A DNA stretch of 64,000 nt, taken from positions 62,001 through 126,000 of the forward strand of contig NZ_JYLL01000001.1 of NCBI RefSeq assembly GCF_001439695.1, read 5' to 3'. This document shows, one piece after another, positions 48,253-58,256 of the stretch. How positions within the stretch are numbered: the stretch's first letter is position 1; the number at the start of each line of letters is the position of its first letter. The notes beneath the pieces are model-generated. The model saw only the letters and a program-made list of their open reading frames with translations. It searched no databases and was not told the origin of the DNA. The position numbers were made by a program, and so were the translations under genes. This DNA is from Pseudomonas veronii. Its GTDB lineage: Bacteria; Pseudomonadota; Gammaproteobacteria; Pseudomonadales; Pseudomonadaceae.

Positions 48253-48273
48253 TGCAGGGAACTTGCCAGTTCC
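48253..48273 (-). promoter_or_regulatory. Candidate sigma-54 promoter with overlapping palindrome upstream of phaC1
   Basis: Minus-strand TGGCAAGTTCCCTGCA (48268 to 48253) has GG and GC ten bases apart, as for RpoN promoters, though the -12 box is CTGCA rather than TTGCA. It lies 117 bases before phaC1. GGAACTTGCCAGTTCC (48258-48273) is a perfect 6-4-6 inverted repeat across the -24 region and may be a regulator site, for example for PhaD. A sigma-54 promoter has been described for phaC1 of P. aeruginosa. Confidence 0.4.
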
Positions 48274-48385
48274 ATTGGTTACCCGAGTTTAATTTTTTTC
48301 GCAAGCGGGCCAATCGTTGGCCACAGGAGTGGGCATTCAAGCAGATGGAATTAGAAAATGCCCTCTAAAGCGCAAGAAGCCTGGG

Positions 48386-48763
48386 CTAGAGCATCAGCCG
48401 CACGACTGACTGATCCGGGTCGCGGGTTTTTCCGGCCGCTTTGAGTTCGGCGAGGTAATCGGCCCACAGCGCGTCCTGACGCACGGCCAGTTGGTAGAGG
48501 TAGTCCCAGGTGAACAATCCGCTGTCGTGTCCGTCGTCGAAGATCAATTTCAGTGCGTACTGACCGGCCGGTTCGATCTTGTTCAAGCGCACGTTGAGCT
48601 TGCCGAATTGCAGGATCGGTTTGCCGTGGCCCTGGACTTCGGCGGAAGGCGAATGTACCCGTAGGAATTCGGCGGGCAACTGGTAGGCCTCGTCGGGCCC
48701 GTAGGTGAGGCCGAGGGTGTTGGAGGTTTTGTGCAGGTTTACAGCAGTAGGAAATTTCGACAT
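48386..48763 (-). CDS. DUF971 domain protein
   Basis: A 125-residue protein of the DUF971 family (like the N-terminal domain of gamma-butyrobetaine hydroxylase), start ATG 48763 (MSKFPTAVNLHK). Family signature is the YALKLIFDDGHDSGLFTWDY region. Commonly adjacent to hslVU in pseudomonads; possibly linked to Fe-S or metal chemistry, but no function is established. Confidence 0.85.
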   Translation of the reverse strand: MSKFPTAVNLHKTSNTLGLTYGPDEAYQLPAEFLRVHSPSAEVQGHGKPILQFGKLNVRLNKIEPAGQYALKLIFDDGHDSGLFTWDYLYQLAVRQDALWADYLAELKAAGKTRDPDQSVVRLML

Positions 48764-48791
48764 TGATGAGATCCTGAATAAACCGGCTTCA

Positions 48792-48884
48792 AAATGTGGG
48801 AGGGGGCTTGCTCCCGATGGCGGTGTGTCAGTCAGCATACATCTGTCTGACCGACCGCTATCGGGGGCAAGCCCCCTCCACATT
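48792..48884. repeat. GI-type REP doublet (REPIN)
   Basis: Arms AAATGTGGGAGGGGGCTTGC and GGCAAGCCCCCTCCACATT; the right arm lacks one C of the usual CTCCCAC. Lies between hslU and the DUF971 gene. Confidence 0.85.
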
Positions 48885-48909
48885 GAAGCAAAGCAGTGCT
48901 GTGTGAGGC

Positions 48910-50247
48910 TTACAGGATATAGCGAGACAGATCTTCGTTCTGCGCCAATTCGCCCAAGTGGCTGTTGACGTAGGCGGCGTCGATCTGGATCGCTTCGCCA
49001 TTCTGCGCACCGGCCAGGTCGCCGGCGCTGAACGACACTTCCTCGAGCAGGCGCTCCAGCAAGGTGTGCAGGCGACGGGCGCCGATGTTCTCGGTCTTCT
49101 CGTTGACCTGCCAGGCGATTTCCGCCAGGCGCTTGATGCCGTCCGGCAGGAACTCGATGGCGAGGCCTTCGGTTTTCAGCAGCTCGCGGTATTGCTCGGT
49201 GAGCGAGGCATGCGGCTCGCTGAGGATGCGTTCGAAGTCGCCCGGGGTCAGCGCCTTGAGCTCCACGCGAATCGGCAGGCGGCCTTGCAGCTCCGGCACC
49301 AGGTCGCTTGGCTTGCTCAGGTGGAACGCACCGGAGGCGATAAACAGGATATGGTCGGTCTTGACCATGCCCAGCTTGGTGTTGACGGTGCAGCCTTCGA
49401 TCAGCGGCAGCAGGTCGCGCTGTACGCCCTCGCGGGACACGTCGACGCCACCGGAGTTACCGCGCTTGGCCACCTTGTCGATCTCATCGATAAACACGAT
49501 GCCATGCTGCTCGACCGCTTCCAGGGCCTTGGCCTTGAGTTCTTCCTCGTTCACCAGGCGCCCGGCTTCTTCGTCGCGCACCAGTTTCAGCGCTTCCTTG
49601 ACCTTGAGCTTGCGGCTTTTCTTCTTGCCCTTGCCCATGTTGGCGAACAGGTTCTGCAGCTGGCTGGTCATTTCTTCCATGCCGGGCGGCGCGGAGATGT
49701 CGACGCCGGACATTTCGGCGACTTCGATCTCGATTTCCTTGTCATCCAGCTGGCCTTCACGCAGGCGTTTGCGGAACAGCTGGCGAGTGTTGGAGTCCGA
49801 GGCTGGCGCGGCGTCTTCGTTGAAACCCATGCGCGCCGGTGGCAGCAGGGCGTCGAGGATACGTTCTTCGGCGGCGTCTTCGGCGCGGTGGCTGACCTTG
49901 GTCATTTCCTGTTCTCGCAGCAGCTTCAAGGCAGCGTCGGCCAGGTCACGAATGATCGACTCGACGTCGCGGCCCACGTAGCCGACTTCGGTGAACTTGG
50001 TCGCTTCGACCTTGATGAACGGGGCATTGGCCAACTTGGCCAGGCGCCGGGCGATTTCGGTTTTACCGACGCCGGTCGGGCCGATCATCAGGATGTTCTT
50101 GGGCGTTACTTCAACGCGCAGTTCTTCCGGCAGTTGCATCCGGCGCCAGCGGTTACGCAGCGCGATGGCAACGGCGCGCTTGGCATCGTCCTGGCCGATG
50201 ATATGGCGATTGAGTTCATGGACGATTTCGCGGGGAGTCATGGACAT
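48910..50247 (-). CDS. hslU: ATP-dependent protease ATPase subunit HslU
   Basis: AAA+ unfoldase of the HslUV protease. Walker [16 protein letters not shown], intermediate domain with Glu-rich inserts, Walker [15 protein letters not shown] and the C-terminal tail DLSRYIL that inserts into HslV. 445 residues; ATG 50247 or the second ATG at 50241 are both possible. Follows hslV. Confidence 0.96.
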   Translation of the reverse strand: MSMTPREIVHELNRHIIGQDDAKRAVAIALRNRWRRMQLPEELRVEVTPKNILMIGPTGVGKTEIARRLAKLANAPFIKVEATKFTEVGYVGRDVESIIRDLADAALKLLREQEMTKVSHRAEDAAEERILDALLPPARMGFNEDAAPASDSNTRQLFRKRLREGQLDDKEIEIEVAEMSGVDISAPPGMEEMTSQLQNLFANMGKGKKKSRKLKVKEALKLVRDEEAGRLVNEEELKAKALEAVEQHGIVFIDEIDKVAKRGNSGGVDVSREGVQRDLLPLIEGCTVNTKLGMVKTDHILFIASGAFHLSKPSDLVPELQGRLPIRVELKALTPGDFERILSEPHASLTEQYRELLKTEGLAIEFLPDGIKRLAEIAWQVNEKTENIGARRLHTLLERLLEEVSFSAGDLAGAQNGEAIQIDAAYVNSHLGELAQNEDLSRYIL

Positions 50248-50285
50248 AATGTTTGGCGGTCCTCAAGCGGGAATAAGCCTACGGC

Positions 50286-50816
50286 TTACTCGGCGAGGTC
50301 CTGCTCCTCAATGGTGAAGTTGTGGTTGGTGAACACGCAGATATCGCCAGCGATACCCAGGGCGGTTTCGACGATTTCGCGGGCCGACAGGTCGGTTTTC
50401 TTCAACAGTGCGCTGGCTGCCGCTTGGGCATAGCCACCGCCGGAGCCCATGGCGATCAGGCCGTGTTCAGGCTCAACCACATCGCCGTTACCGGTGATGA
50501 TCAGCGACGCGTCTTTGTTGGCAACGGCCAGCATGGCTTCGAGGCGGCTGAGGGAGCGGTCGGTACGCCATTCTTTGGCGAGTTCGACGGCGGCGCGAAC
50601 CAGGTGGCCCTGGTGTTTTTCCAGTTGGCCTTCGAAACGTTCGAACAGGGTGAAGGCGTCTGCGGTGGCGCCGGCAAAGCCTGCGAGCACCTGGCCGTGG
50701 TACAGGCGACGCACTTTCTTCGCGTTGCCTTTCATCACGGTATTGCCAAGGGAAACCTGGCCGTCGCCGCCCATGACGACTTTGCCGTGGCGACGTACTG
50801 AAACGATGGTGGTCAA
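50286..50816 (-). CDS. hslV: ATP-dependent protease peptidase subunit HslV
   Basis: Threonine protease chamber of HslUV. The conserved mature N-terminus [20 protein letters not shown] requires Thr directly after the initiator, and the only codon there is TTG 50816, so the gene uses a rare TTG start. 176 residues. Upstream in-frame starts would add an unsupported extension. Confidence 0.94.
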   Translation of the reverse strand: MTTIVSVRRHGKVVMGGDGQVSLGNTVMKGNAKKVRRLYHGQVLAGFAGATADAFTLFERFEGQLEKHQGHLVRAAVELAKEWRTDRSLSRLEAMLAVANKDASLIITGNGDVVEPEHGLIAMGSGGGYAQAAASALLKKTDLSAREIVETALGIAGDICVFTNHNFTIEEQDLAE

Positions 50817-50958
50817 GGGGAGAGTCTCCACGCAGCGGGGCGAAAATGCCCTGGTGGGAACTGATATGGGGGTAGCGGGGATGATTTCAACCTTGGGAGG
50901 TTGGTACGGACGAATGGTGTCTATTGGTCTGACACCCTTTCGAGAACCGCCTAAAACC

Positions 50959-51067
50959 AATGTGGGAGGGGGCTTGCCCCCGATCGCGGTGTATCAGTCG
51001 CCGAAAATATTGACTGATCTACCGCTATCGGGGGCAAGTCGAATCGTCGCACCGCCCCTCCCACATT
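50959..51067. repeat. GI-type REP doublet (REPIN) with variant right arm
   Basis: Left arm AATGTGGGAGGGGGCTTGCC is canonical. The right arm (51025-51067) contains TCGAATCGTCGCACCG between GGGGGCAAG and CCCCTCCCACATT; it is the exact reverse complement of the variant left arm at 1401-1441. Lies between hslV and the SPOR gene. Confidence 0.85.
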
Positions 51068-51088
51068 TTGATTGGTGTTGGCTTTAGG

Positions 51089-51790
51089 TCAGCGGCTCTG
51101 GCGCTGTTGTAACAACAGGTTGCTAAAGCCCGCGCCGGCCAATTGTTTCTGCGCCACGGTCAGTTGCTCGCGGTTGCTGAACGGGCCCACCAACACGCGA
51201 TACCACGTTGCCTCTTTCACCGTGCCGGACTCCACCGTGACCGCCTGGCCCAGCAGGATGATCTGTGCACGCACGCGATCGGCGTCCGCCTGTTTCGGGA
51301 ACGAGCCCGCCTGCAGGAAGAACTTGGTCACCGGCGCGGCCTTGGTGGTCGCAACCGGTGGCGGTGGCGGCGGGGTGATTCCGGCCAGCGCGGCCTGGGC
51401 CCGTGCCGTGTCGATTTTGGCCGCTTCCGCCGGAGTGACCGGTGTGGTCGGTACTTGCGGCGTCGGCAGGGTTTTCTCCGGCACGGCGTCGGGCGGCACG
51501 ATCACTTCCGATTCCGGCAGCAGGGTGTAGAAGTCGTACTTGGGCTTCACCGGCGCGGTCGGGCTTGGCGCGGTCTTGTTGGCCTCGGCCATTTTCGTGG
51601 CTTTTTGCTGCTCCTGTTTGACCCGTTTGACGTCATCGCCCTGGCCGGGGTCCAGCTTCATCAGGAATACGATAAACGCGCCGACCGTGAGGCCGATGGC
51701 CATCCACAACCAGCCCGGAATGGGCTTCTTCGCCGGTGCCTGGTAGCGGCTGGCGCCGCGCTTGGGTGCAGGTTTTTTCTTGGCAGCCAA
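51089..51790 (-). CDS. SPOR domain cell-division protein (FtsN-like)
   Basis: A 233-residue bitopic membrane protein: basic cytoplasmic N-terminus (MAAKKKPAPKRGASRY), one membrane helix (GWLWMAIGLTVGAFIVFLM), a Pro/Ala/Lys-rich periplasmic linker and a C-terminal SPOR domain (FFLQAGSFPKQADADRVRAQ to LAGAGFSNLLL) that binds denuded septal peptidoglycan. The position after argS matches the ftsN-like gene of pseudomonads. Confidence 0.88.
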   Translation of the reverse strand: MAAKKKPAPKRGASRYQAPAKKPIPGWLWMAIGLTVGAFIVFLMKLDPGQGDDVKRVKQEQQKATKMAEANKTAPSPTAPVKPKYDFYTLLPESEVIVPPDAVPEKTLPTPQVPTTPVTPAEAAKIDTARAQAALAGITPPPPPPVATTKAAPVTKFFLQAGSFPKQADADRVRAQIILLGQAVTVESGTVKEATWYRVLVGPFSNREQLTVAQKQLAGAGFSNLLLQQRQSR

Positions 51791-51791
51791 C

Positions 51792-53528
51792 TTACATACG
51801 CTCCAGAGTTTCCAGGCCCAACAGTTCCAGGCCTTGCTTGAGGGTCCGTCCAGCCAGTGCGGCGAGGCGCAGGCGACTCTGCTTGTGGGCTTCGTCGTCG
51901 GCGGTGAGGATCGGGCAGTTCTCGTAGAAGCTGGAGAACAGCCCGGCGACTTCGTACAGGTAGGTGCAGAGGATGTGCGGCGTGCCTTTCTCGCCGACGC
52001 TGTTCAGCACTTCGCCGAATTGCGCCAGCTTGGCGCCCAATTCCTGTTCCTGGGGCGCTTGCAATACGATCTGCCCTTGCACTTCGCTGAAGTCCTTGCC
52101 CAGCTTGCGGAACACCCCGGCCACGCGGGTGTAGGCGTACAGCAGGTACGGCGCGGTGTTGCCTTCGAAGTTGAGCATCAGCTCGAAGTTGAAGCTGTAG
52201 TCGCTGGTGCGGTGCTTGGACAGGTCGGCGTATTTCACCGCGCCAATGCCCACCACGCGGGCAATGTTGCGCAGGTCGGCGTCCGCCAGCTCCGGGTTCT
52301 TTTCCTTCACCAGGTTGTAGGCACGTTCCTGGGCTTCGTTCAGCAGGTCGATCAGCTTCACGGTGCCGCCGTCGCGGGTCTTGAACGGGCGGCCGTCGGC
52401 GCCGTTCATGGTGCCGAAGCCCATGTGTTCCATGTGCATCGGGTGCGTGACGAAACCGGCGCGGCGCGCCACTTCGAACACCTGCTGGAAGTGCAGGGCC
52501 TGGCGCTGGTCGACGAAATACAACGCGCGATCCGCCTTGAGCACGCCGCTGCGGTAGCGCACGGCGGCCAGGTCGGTGGTGGCGTAGAGGTAGCCGCCAT
52601 CGGCCTTGACGATGATCACCGGCAGCGGCTCGCCCTCGGCGGTCTTGAATTCTTCGAGGAACACGCACTGCGCGCCGTTGCTTTCTACCAGCAGGCCTTT
52701 GGCCTTGAGGTCGTTGACCACGTTGATCAGGTCGTCGTTGTAGGCGCTTTCGCCCATGACGTCGGCCATGGTCAACTTGACGTTGAGCAGTTCGTAGATG
52801 TGCTGGCAGTGGGCCAGCGAGATATCGCGGAAACGCGACCACAGCTCCAGGCATTCCGTGTCGCCGGCTTGCAGCTTGACCACCAGGCCACGGGCGCGGT
52901 CGGCGAACGCTTCGGATTCGTCGAAACGCTTCTTCGCGGCGCGGTAGAAGTTTTCCAGGTCCGACAGCTCGTTGCTGGTGATCGGGTTTTCCTGCAGGTA
53001 GGCCATCAGCATGCCGAACTGGGTGCCCCAGTCACCGACGTGGTTCTGACGGATCACGGTGTCGCCGAGAAACTCCAGTACCCGCGCCACGCCGTCGCCG
53101 ATGATGGTCGAGCGCAAGTGGCCGACGTGCATCTCTTTGGCCAGGTTGGGCGCCGACAGGTCGATGGCCACGCGCTCGGCAGGGCCGGCCTTGCGCACGC
53201 CGATTTTGGCATCGGCCAGCGCCGCGTCCAGGCGCGAAGCCAGGGCCTCGGTGTTCTGGAAGACATTGATAAAGCCCGGGCCGGCGATTTCGGCCTTGCT
53301 CACCTGCGGGTCGGCCGGCAGCGCGGCGATGATTTTCTCCGCCAGGTCGCGCGGCTTCATGCCGGCCGGCTTGGCCAGCATCATCGCGATGTTGCTGGCG
53401 AAGTCACCGTGGGTCTTGTCGCGGGTGTTTTCCACCTGGATCGCCGGCGTCAGGCCTTCAGGCAACACACCTTCGTTGACGAGTTGGGTGAGGGCTTGTT
53501 GGATCAGCTGGCGAATGGTGTCTTTCAT
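51792..53528 (-). CDS. argS: Arginyl-tRNA synthetase
   Basis: Class I synthetase, 578 residues from ATG 53528. HIGH-type motif is in [19 protein letters not shown]; the anticodon-binding DALR domain ends in [20 protein letters not shown]. The N-terminal Add-1 domain begins [17 protein letters not shown]. It ends one base before the SPOR gene. Confidence 0.96.
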   Translation of the reverse strand: MKDTIRQLIQQALTQLVNEGVLPEGLTPAIQVENTRDKTHGDFASNIAMMLAKPAGMKPRDLAEKIIAALPADPQVSKAEIAGPGFINVFQNTEALASRLDAALADAKIGVRKAGPAERVAIDLSAPNLAKEMHVGHLRSTIIGDGVARVLEFLGDTVIRQNHVGDWGTQFGMLMAYLQENPITSNELSDLENFYRAAKKRFDESEAFADRARGLVVKLQAGDTECLELWSRFRDISLAHCQHIYELLNVKLTMADVMGESAYNDDLINVVNDLKAKGLLVESNGAQCVFLEEFKTAEGEPLPVIIVKADGGYLYATTDLAAVRYRSGVLKADRALYFVDQRQALHFQQVFEVARRAGFVTHPMHMEHMGFGTMNGADGRPFKTRDGGTVKLIDLLNEAQERAYNLVKEKNPELADADLRNIARVVGIGAVKYADLSKHRTSDYSFNFELMLNFEGNTAPYLLYAYTRVAGVFRKLGKDFSEVQGQIVLQAPQEQELGAKLAQFGEVLNSVGEKGTPHILCTYLYEVAGLFSSFYENCPILTADDEAHKQSRLRLAALAGRTLKQGLELLGLETLERM

Positions 53529-53657
53529 GGTGTTCTCTTTCGACCGCAAGCGGTGGCGCGCGATGCGCAGGTGGAAAAACTGGGCATTATCCGTGGCGAG
53601 GGCGGGCTTGCCAACCGTTCCAGACCTGCGGGGCTTTTTAAGGGCATCCTGCCCACT

Positions 53658-53756
53658 TGTAGGAGCGAGCTTGCTCGCGAAAATCGTCAACGATAACGCG
53701 GATATTCGGGTTTACGTGGCGCTCTCGGGGTTTTCGCGAGCAAGCTCGCTCCTACA
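53658..53756. repeat. GIII-type REP doublet (REPIN)
   Basis: Inverted arms TTGTAGGAGCGAGCTTGCTC and GAGCAAGCTCGCTCCTACA, with TCAACGATAACGC at 53687-53699 in the centre. Lies three bases beyond the priA stop, between priA and argS. Confidence 0.87.
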
Positions 53757-53759
53757 GGG

Positions 53760-55979
53760 CTAGTACAAATCGACCGGGTCCACATCCAACGACCATCGCA
53801 CCTGGCGACCGCTGGGCATTTGCTCCAGCGCAAGTAACCAGCTACTTAACAGCCGGTGCAGCGGTGCGCGGGACGTTGCCTGCAAGAGTAGCTGAGCGCG
53901 GTAGCGTCCGGCGCGGCGTTCCATGGGCGCGGGCACCGGGCCGAGCAATTCGATGCCGCTCAGGCCCAACTCGCCGAGCAGGCGCTCGGCGGCGCTGCAG
54001 GCTTCATCGAGAAAACCTTCCGCCTGCCCCGGCTTGTGCGCCTCGGCGCGCAGCAGCGCGAGGTGGGCAAAAGGCGGCAGGCCGGCGGCGCGGCGTTCGC
54101 TCAAGGCCTGCTCGGCAAACGCGAAATAACCTTGTTCGGTCAGTTGGATCAGCAGCGGATGGTCGGCCAGGTGGGTCTGGATGATCACCTTGCCCGGCTC
54201 CTCGGCGCGCCCGGCACGGCCAGCGACCTGCACGATCAACTGCGCCATGCGCTCGCTGGCGCGGAAGTCGCCGGAGAACAAGCCACCGTCGGCATCCAGG
54301 ATCGACACCAGGGTCACCCGTGGGAAGTGATGCCCCTTGGCAAGCATCTGCGTGCCTACCAGGATGCACGGCTGGCCCTTCTGGATGGTGGCGAACAGCT
54401 GGTTCATCGCGTCCTTGCGCGAGGTGCTGTCGCGATCGACCCGCAGCACCGGGTAGTCCGGGAACAGGATGCCCAGGCGTTCTTCGGCGCGTTCGGTGCC
54501 CGCGCCGACCGGTCGCAGGTCGACTTTGCCGCATTGCGGGCAATGGCGCGGTACACGTTCCACATGGCCGCAGTGATGGCAGCGCAACTCGCCATGGCGC
54601 TGGTGCACGGTCATGCGCGCATCGCAGCGTTCGCATTCGGACATCCAGCCGCAGTCATGGCACAGCAAGGTCGGCGCGAAGCCGCGACGGTTGAGAAACA
54701 CCAGGACTTGCTGGCCGGCGGCGAGGGTCTGGCCGATGGCTTGTTGCATCGGCCCGGAAATACCGCTGTCCAATGGCCGGCTTTTTACATCCAGGCGTAG
54801 GAAGCGCGGTTGCTTGGCGCCGCCTGCGCGCTCATTCAGGCGCAGCAGGCCATAGCGGCCGGTGTAGGCGTTATGCAGGCTTTCCAGGGACGGCGTGGCC
54901 GAACCCAGCACGATCGGAATGTCTTCCTGACGCGCCCGCACCAGGGCTAGGTCGCGGGCGTGGTAGCGCAGGCCTTCCTGCTGTTTGTACGAACCGTCGT
55001 GTTCTTCGTCGATGATGATCAGCCCGGGGTTTTTCATCGGGGTGAACAGCGCCGAGCGGGTGCCGATAATAATGTCGGCCTCGCCGTCCCGCGCCGCCAG
55101 CCACGATTCCAGGCGTTCACGGTCGTTGACCGCCGAATGCACCAGGGCGATGCGTGCGTTGAAACGCTGCTCGAAACGCGCCAGGGTCTGCGGGCCGAGG
55201 TTGATCTCGGGGATGAGTACCAGCGCCTGTTTGCCCGCTTGCAGGGTTTCGCGGATCAACTGCAGATAGACTTCGGTCTTGCCGCTGCCGGTCACGCCGG
55301 CCAGCAGGAACGCGTGAAAGCAGTCAAAACCTGCGCGAATGGCTTCATAGGCCGCACGTTGCTCGGGGTTCAGCGGCAATTCCGGTTGGGCCAGCCAGTG
55401 TTCATGGCGCGGGTCCGGCGCGTGCTTGCGGATCTCGACCTGCACCAGGCCTTTGGCGAGCAGCAGGTCGAGGCTGTCTTTGCTCAGCATCAGCTTGCTC
55501 AAGAGCTGGTGGGCCACGCCATGGGGATGCTGCGCCAGTGTCGCCAGGGCGTCACGCTGACGCGGGGCGCGGGCGATGCGCGGGTCGTCGAGGCGCGCGC
55601 CGGGCACCGTCGACCAGAAGCGTTCCTGGCGCGCTTCGGCCAGTTCGCCCTGGCGCAGCAGCACCGGCAGCGCCCAGCTCAAGGTGTCGCCCAGGCTGTG
55701 CTGGTAATACTGGGCGGTCCACAGGCACAGCTTGAACAACGCCGGCGGCAGCGGCGGCGTGGTGTCGAGGATGGCCACGGCCGGCTTGAGCTTTTCCGCC
55801 GGCACTTCACTGTGATCGGCTACCTCCACCAGGATGCCGATCATTTCCCTGCGCCCGAACGGCACCCGCACCCGCATGCCTGGCTGCAACTGCGCCCGCA
55901 GCACGCCGGCCGGGGCCCGGTAGTCGAACAGGCGGCGCAGGGGCGAGGGCAGGGCTAGGCGCAAAATGGCGTCGGGCAC
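53760..55979 (-). CDS. priA: Primosomal protein N' (replication restart helicase PriA)
   Basis: Superfamily 2 DNA helicase that reloads the replisome at stalled forks. N-terminal DNA-binding part, Walker A AGVTGSGKTEVY, DEEH box in IIIDEEHDGSYKQQ, eight-cysteine zinc region (LLCHDCGWMSECERC, CHHCGHVERVPRHCPQCG) and helicase motif VAGRAGRAEEPG. 739 residues is typical. Confidence 0.96.
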   Translation of the reverse strand: MPDAILRLALPSPLRRLFDYRAPAGVLRAQLQPGMRVRVPFGRREMIGILVEVADHSEVPAEKLKPAVAILDTTPPLPPALFKLCLWTAQYYQHSLGDTLSWALPVLLRQGELAEARQERFWSTVPGARLDDPRIARAPRQRDALATLAQHPHGVAHQLLSKLMLSKDSLDLLLAKGLVQVEIRKHAPDPRHEHWLAQPELPLNPEQRAAYEAIRAGFDCFHAFLLAGVTGSGKTEVYLQLIRETLQAGKQALVLIPEINLGPQTLARFEQRFNARIALVHSAVNDRERLESWLAARDGEADIIIGTRSALFTPMKNPGLIIIDEEHDGSYKQQEGLRYHARDLALVRARQEDIPIVLGSATPSLESLHNAYTGRYGLLRLNERAGGAKQPRFLRLDVKSRPLDSGISGPMQQAIGQTLAAGQQVLVFLNRRGFAPTLLCHDCGWMSECERCDARMTVHQRHGELRCHHCGHVERVPRHCPQCGKVDLRPVGAGTERAEERLGILFPDYPVLRVDRDSTSRKDAMNQLFATIQKGQPCILVGTQMLAKGHHFPRVTLVSILDADGGLFSGDFRASERMAQLIVQVAGRAGRAEEPGKVIIQTHLADHPLLIQLTEQGYFAFAEQALSERRAAGLPPFAHLALLRAEAHKPGQAEGFLDEACSAAERLLGELGLSGIELLGPVPAPMERRAGRYRAQLLLQATSRAPLHRLLSSWLLALEQMPSGRQVRWSLDVDPVDLY

Positions 55980-56106
55980 GCAGGGGTTCTCTATAAAGGA
56001 GGGTGATGACGAAGGGCGGGAGCCTAGCAGACGAGGGATGCGTTGGGTATGCCGCGGTTTTCGGATGAAAGGGGCTTTGGTGTGCTGAATCGATGCAGAG
56101 CGGCGC

Positions 56107-56134
56107 TTGCGCGTTTAAAAAGGTCTGGTAGAAT
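56107..56134 (+). promoter_or_regulatory. Sigma-70-type promoter of rpmE
   Basis: TTGCGC (56107-56112), 16-base spacer, TAGAAT (56129-56134), 70 bases before the rpmE start. The rest of the priA-rpmE gap shows nothing else. Confidence 0.5.
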
Positions 56135-56204
56135 CCGCGGCCTAATTACGTGCGGTATTCGACAATGGTGTCGAGTGGCGGCACGCTAGCCTGAGGAAGT
56201 CACC

Positions 56205-56435
56205 ATGAAAGCCGGTATCCATCCAGCGTACGAAACCATCGAAGTCACCTGCAGCTGCGGCAACAAGTTCGAAACCCGTTCGAACCTGTGCAAGCCACTG
56301 GGCACTGACGTATGCAACGAGTGCCACCCGTTCTACACCGGTAAGCAGAAAACTCTGGACACTGGCGGCCGTGTACAGCGCTTCGCAGATCGCTTTGGTG
56401 CTTTCGGCAAGAAGCCTGCTACTCCAGCAGAGTAA
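56205..56435 (+). CDS. rpmE: 50S ribosomal protein L31 (zinc-binding form)
   Basis: Large-subunit ribosomal protein, 76 residues. Cysteines CSC near residue 16 and CNEC near 37 form the zinc site of the C+ type, so a zinc-independent paralogue would be expected elsewhere under Zur control. TGAGGAAG precedes the ATG. Confidence 0.97.
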   Translation: MKAGIHPAYETIEVTCSCGNKFETRSNLCKPLGTDVCNECHPFYTGKQKTLDTGGRVQRFADRFGAFGKKPATPAE

Positions 56436-56470
56436 GGCTCAAAGGCCCTATGGGCTTTTGCCAGCTGTTG

Positions 56471-56500
56471 AAAAAGGCGCCCCTTGCGGGCGCCTTTTTT
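56471..56500 (+). terminator. Rho-independent terminator of rpmE
   Basis: AAAAAGGCGCCCCTTGCGGGCGCCTTTTTT: stem GGCGCCC/GGGCGCC with a short loop and six T. The 56501-56720 region after it shows no gene. Confidence 0.92.
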
Positions 56501-56720
56501 GTGCCCGCGATTTGGCTGGCGGCAGCCCAGGCCCGCCTCGACCATCAGGCTTCGCTCGGCTAAGCAGGCACTCCAGCGCAGTTGCAGTGGTTGAAATCGA
56601 CACTCGAGGAAAAATTGTAGACATTTTTCAAGTCGATTGTGAACAGTTGAGCCCTTGTGTCCCGTGGCTCTTGGCCGAAAGTCGTAGTGTACGGCGCTTG
56701 ACACCGGTGACTGCCCAGTC

Positions 56721-56749
56721 TTGTAGGGGCTTTACGACACGAGTATCCT
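56721..56749 (+). promoter_or_regulatory. Candidate sigma-70-type promoter of the malic enzyme gene
   Basis: TTGTAG (56721-56726), 17-base spacer, TATCCT (56744-56749), 39 bases before the ATG. Confidence 0.45.
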
Positions 56750-56788
56750 CGGCGGTCCGTCGACCAACAGTAAAAGCGGAATGCCGAT

Positions 56789-58057
56789 ATGTCTGATTTG
56801 AAAACTGCCGCTCTCGAATATCATGCCCTTCCTCGTCCAGGAAAGCTGAGTGTAGAGCTCACCAAAGCCACTGCCACCGCTCGCGACCTGTCGCTGGCCT
56901 ACAGCCCTGGCGTTGCCGAGCCCGTCCGTGAAATCGCCCGTGACCCTGAGTTGGCGTACAAATACACCGGCAAAGGCAACCTGGTTGCAGTGATTTCCGA
57001 TGGCACCGCGATTCTTGGCCTGGGTAACCTCGGCCCATTGGCTTCCAAGCCAGTCATGGAAGGTAAAGGCGTGCTGTTCAAGCGCTTTGCCGGCATCGAT
57101 GTGTTCGACATCGAAGTCGATTCCGAGAGCCCGCAGGCTTTCATCGACACCGTCAAGCGCATTTCCATCACCTTCGGTGGCATCAACCTGGAAGACATCA
57201 AGGCACCTGAGTGCTTCGAGATCGAAAAGGCTCTGATCGAACAGTGCGACATTCCGGTATTCCACGATGACCAGCACGGCACCGCGATCGTTACCGCGGC
57301 CGGCATGATCAACGCCCTGGAAATCGCTGGCAAAACCCTGGCTGACGCCAAGATCGTCTGCCTGGGCGCTGGCGCTGCGGCCATCTCGTGCATGAAGCTG
57401 ATCGTCAGCATGGGCGCCAAGCTGGAAAACATCTACATGGTCGACAGCAAGGGCGTGATCCAGTCCGAGCGTACCGACCTGAACCAGTACAAGGCGATGT
57501 TTGCGCATCCGTCCTCCAAGCGCACCCTGGCTGAGGCCCTCGACGGTGCCGACGTATTCGTCGGCCTGTCCGGTCCGAACCTGCTGAGCGCTGAAGGCCT
57601 GAAGGCCATGGCAGCCAACCCGATCGTGTTCGCCTGCTCCAACCCGGACCCAGAAATCGCGCCGGAACTGGCACACGCCACCCGCGACGACGTGATCATG
57701 GCGACCGGCCGTTCGGACTACCCGAACCAGGTCAACAACGTGCTGGGCTTCCCGTTCATCTTCCGCGGTGCCCTGGACGTTCGCGCCAAGCGCATCAACG
57801 AAGAAATGAAAGTGGCGGCCGCCAACGCCCTGCGTGAACTGGCCAAGCTGCCGGTGCCTCAGGACGTGTGCGATGCCTACGGTGGCGCCAAGCTGGAATT
57901 CGGTCGTGAGTACATCATTCCGAAACCAATGGACAAGCGCCTGATCACCGTGATCTCCGACGCTGTGGCCAAAGCTGCGATCGAGACCGGTGTGGCCACC
58001 CTGCCGTATCCGAAAAACTACCCGCTGCAAAGCGTGGATGATGTGTTCAACGGCTAA
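56789..58057 (+). CDS. maeB: Malic enzyme (malate dehydrogenase, oxaloacetate-decarboxylating)
   Basis: Converts malate to pyruvate plus CO2 with reduction of NAD(P)+. 422 residues, the short form without a phosphotransacetylase-like C-terminal domain. N-terminal catalytic part has LAYSPGVAEPV, YTGKGNLVAVISDGTAILGL and VFHDDQHGTAIV; the nucleotide site is IVCLGAGAAAISCM. Cofactor preference cannot be read by eye. Confidence 0.92.
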   Translation: MSDLKTAALEYHALPRPGKLSVELTKATATARDLSLAYSPGVAEPVREIARDPELAYKYTGKGNLVAVISDGTAILGLGNLGPLASKPVMEGKGVLFKRFAGIDVFDIEVDSESPQAFIDTVKRISITFGGINLEDIKAPECFEIEKALIEQCDIPVFHDDQHGTAIVTAAGMINALEIAGKTLADAKIVCLGAGAAAISCMKLIVSMGAKLENIYMVDSKGVIQSERTDLNQYKAMFAHPSSKRTLAEALDGADVFVGLSGPNLLSAEGLKAMAANPIVFACSNPDPEIAPELAHATRDDVIMATGRSDYPNQVNNVLGFPFIFRGALDVRAKRINEEMKVAAANALRELAKLPVPQDVCDAYGGAKLEFGREYIIPKPMDKRLITVISDAVAKAAIETGVATLPYPKNYPLQSVDDVFNG

Positions 58058-58076
58058 GCCGTTGTAGCGCACCAAC

Positions 58077-58110
58077 AAAAAGCCCCGGCTCTTGCGAGTC
58101 GGGGCTTTTT
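58077..58110. terminator. Bidirectional terminator between maeB and the PBP1A gene
   Basis: AAAAAGCCCCGGCTC, TTGC loop, GAGTCGGGGCTTTTT: strong stem flanked by A- and T-runs between convergent genes. Confidence 0.9.
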
Positions 58111-58148
58111 GCTGTCTGGCTATAAACCCAAGGCCTGCGCAGAACCAA

Positions 58149-58240
58149 ATGTGGGAGGGGGCTTGCCCCCGATGGCGGACTGTCAGTCAATGAATCTGGT
58201 GACTGACACACCGCCATCGGGAGCAAGCTCCCTCCCACAG
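58149..58240. repeat. GI-type REP doublet (REPIN)
   Basis: Arms ATGTGGGAGGGGGCTTGCCC and GGAGCAAGCTCCCTCCCACA with a unique centre. Lies at the 3' ends of the convergent maeB and PBP1A genes. Confidence 0.87.
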
Positions 58241-58256
58241 GGTTGACCGCATTGGT

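Noticed and set aside
1401..58240. The ten inverted repeats as intrinsic terminators or a CRISPR array
   Set aside because: They are scattered, share arm sequences in three classes, lack T-runs and regular spacers; they fit REP doublets.
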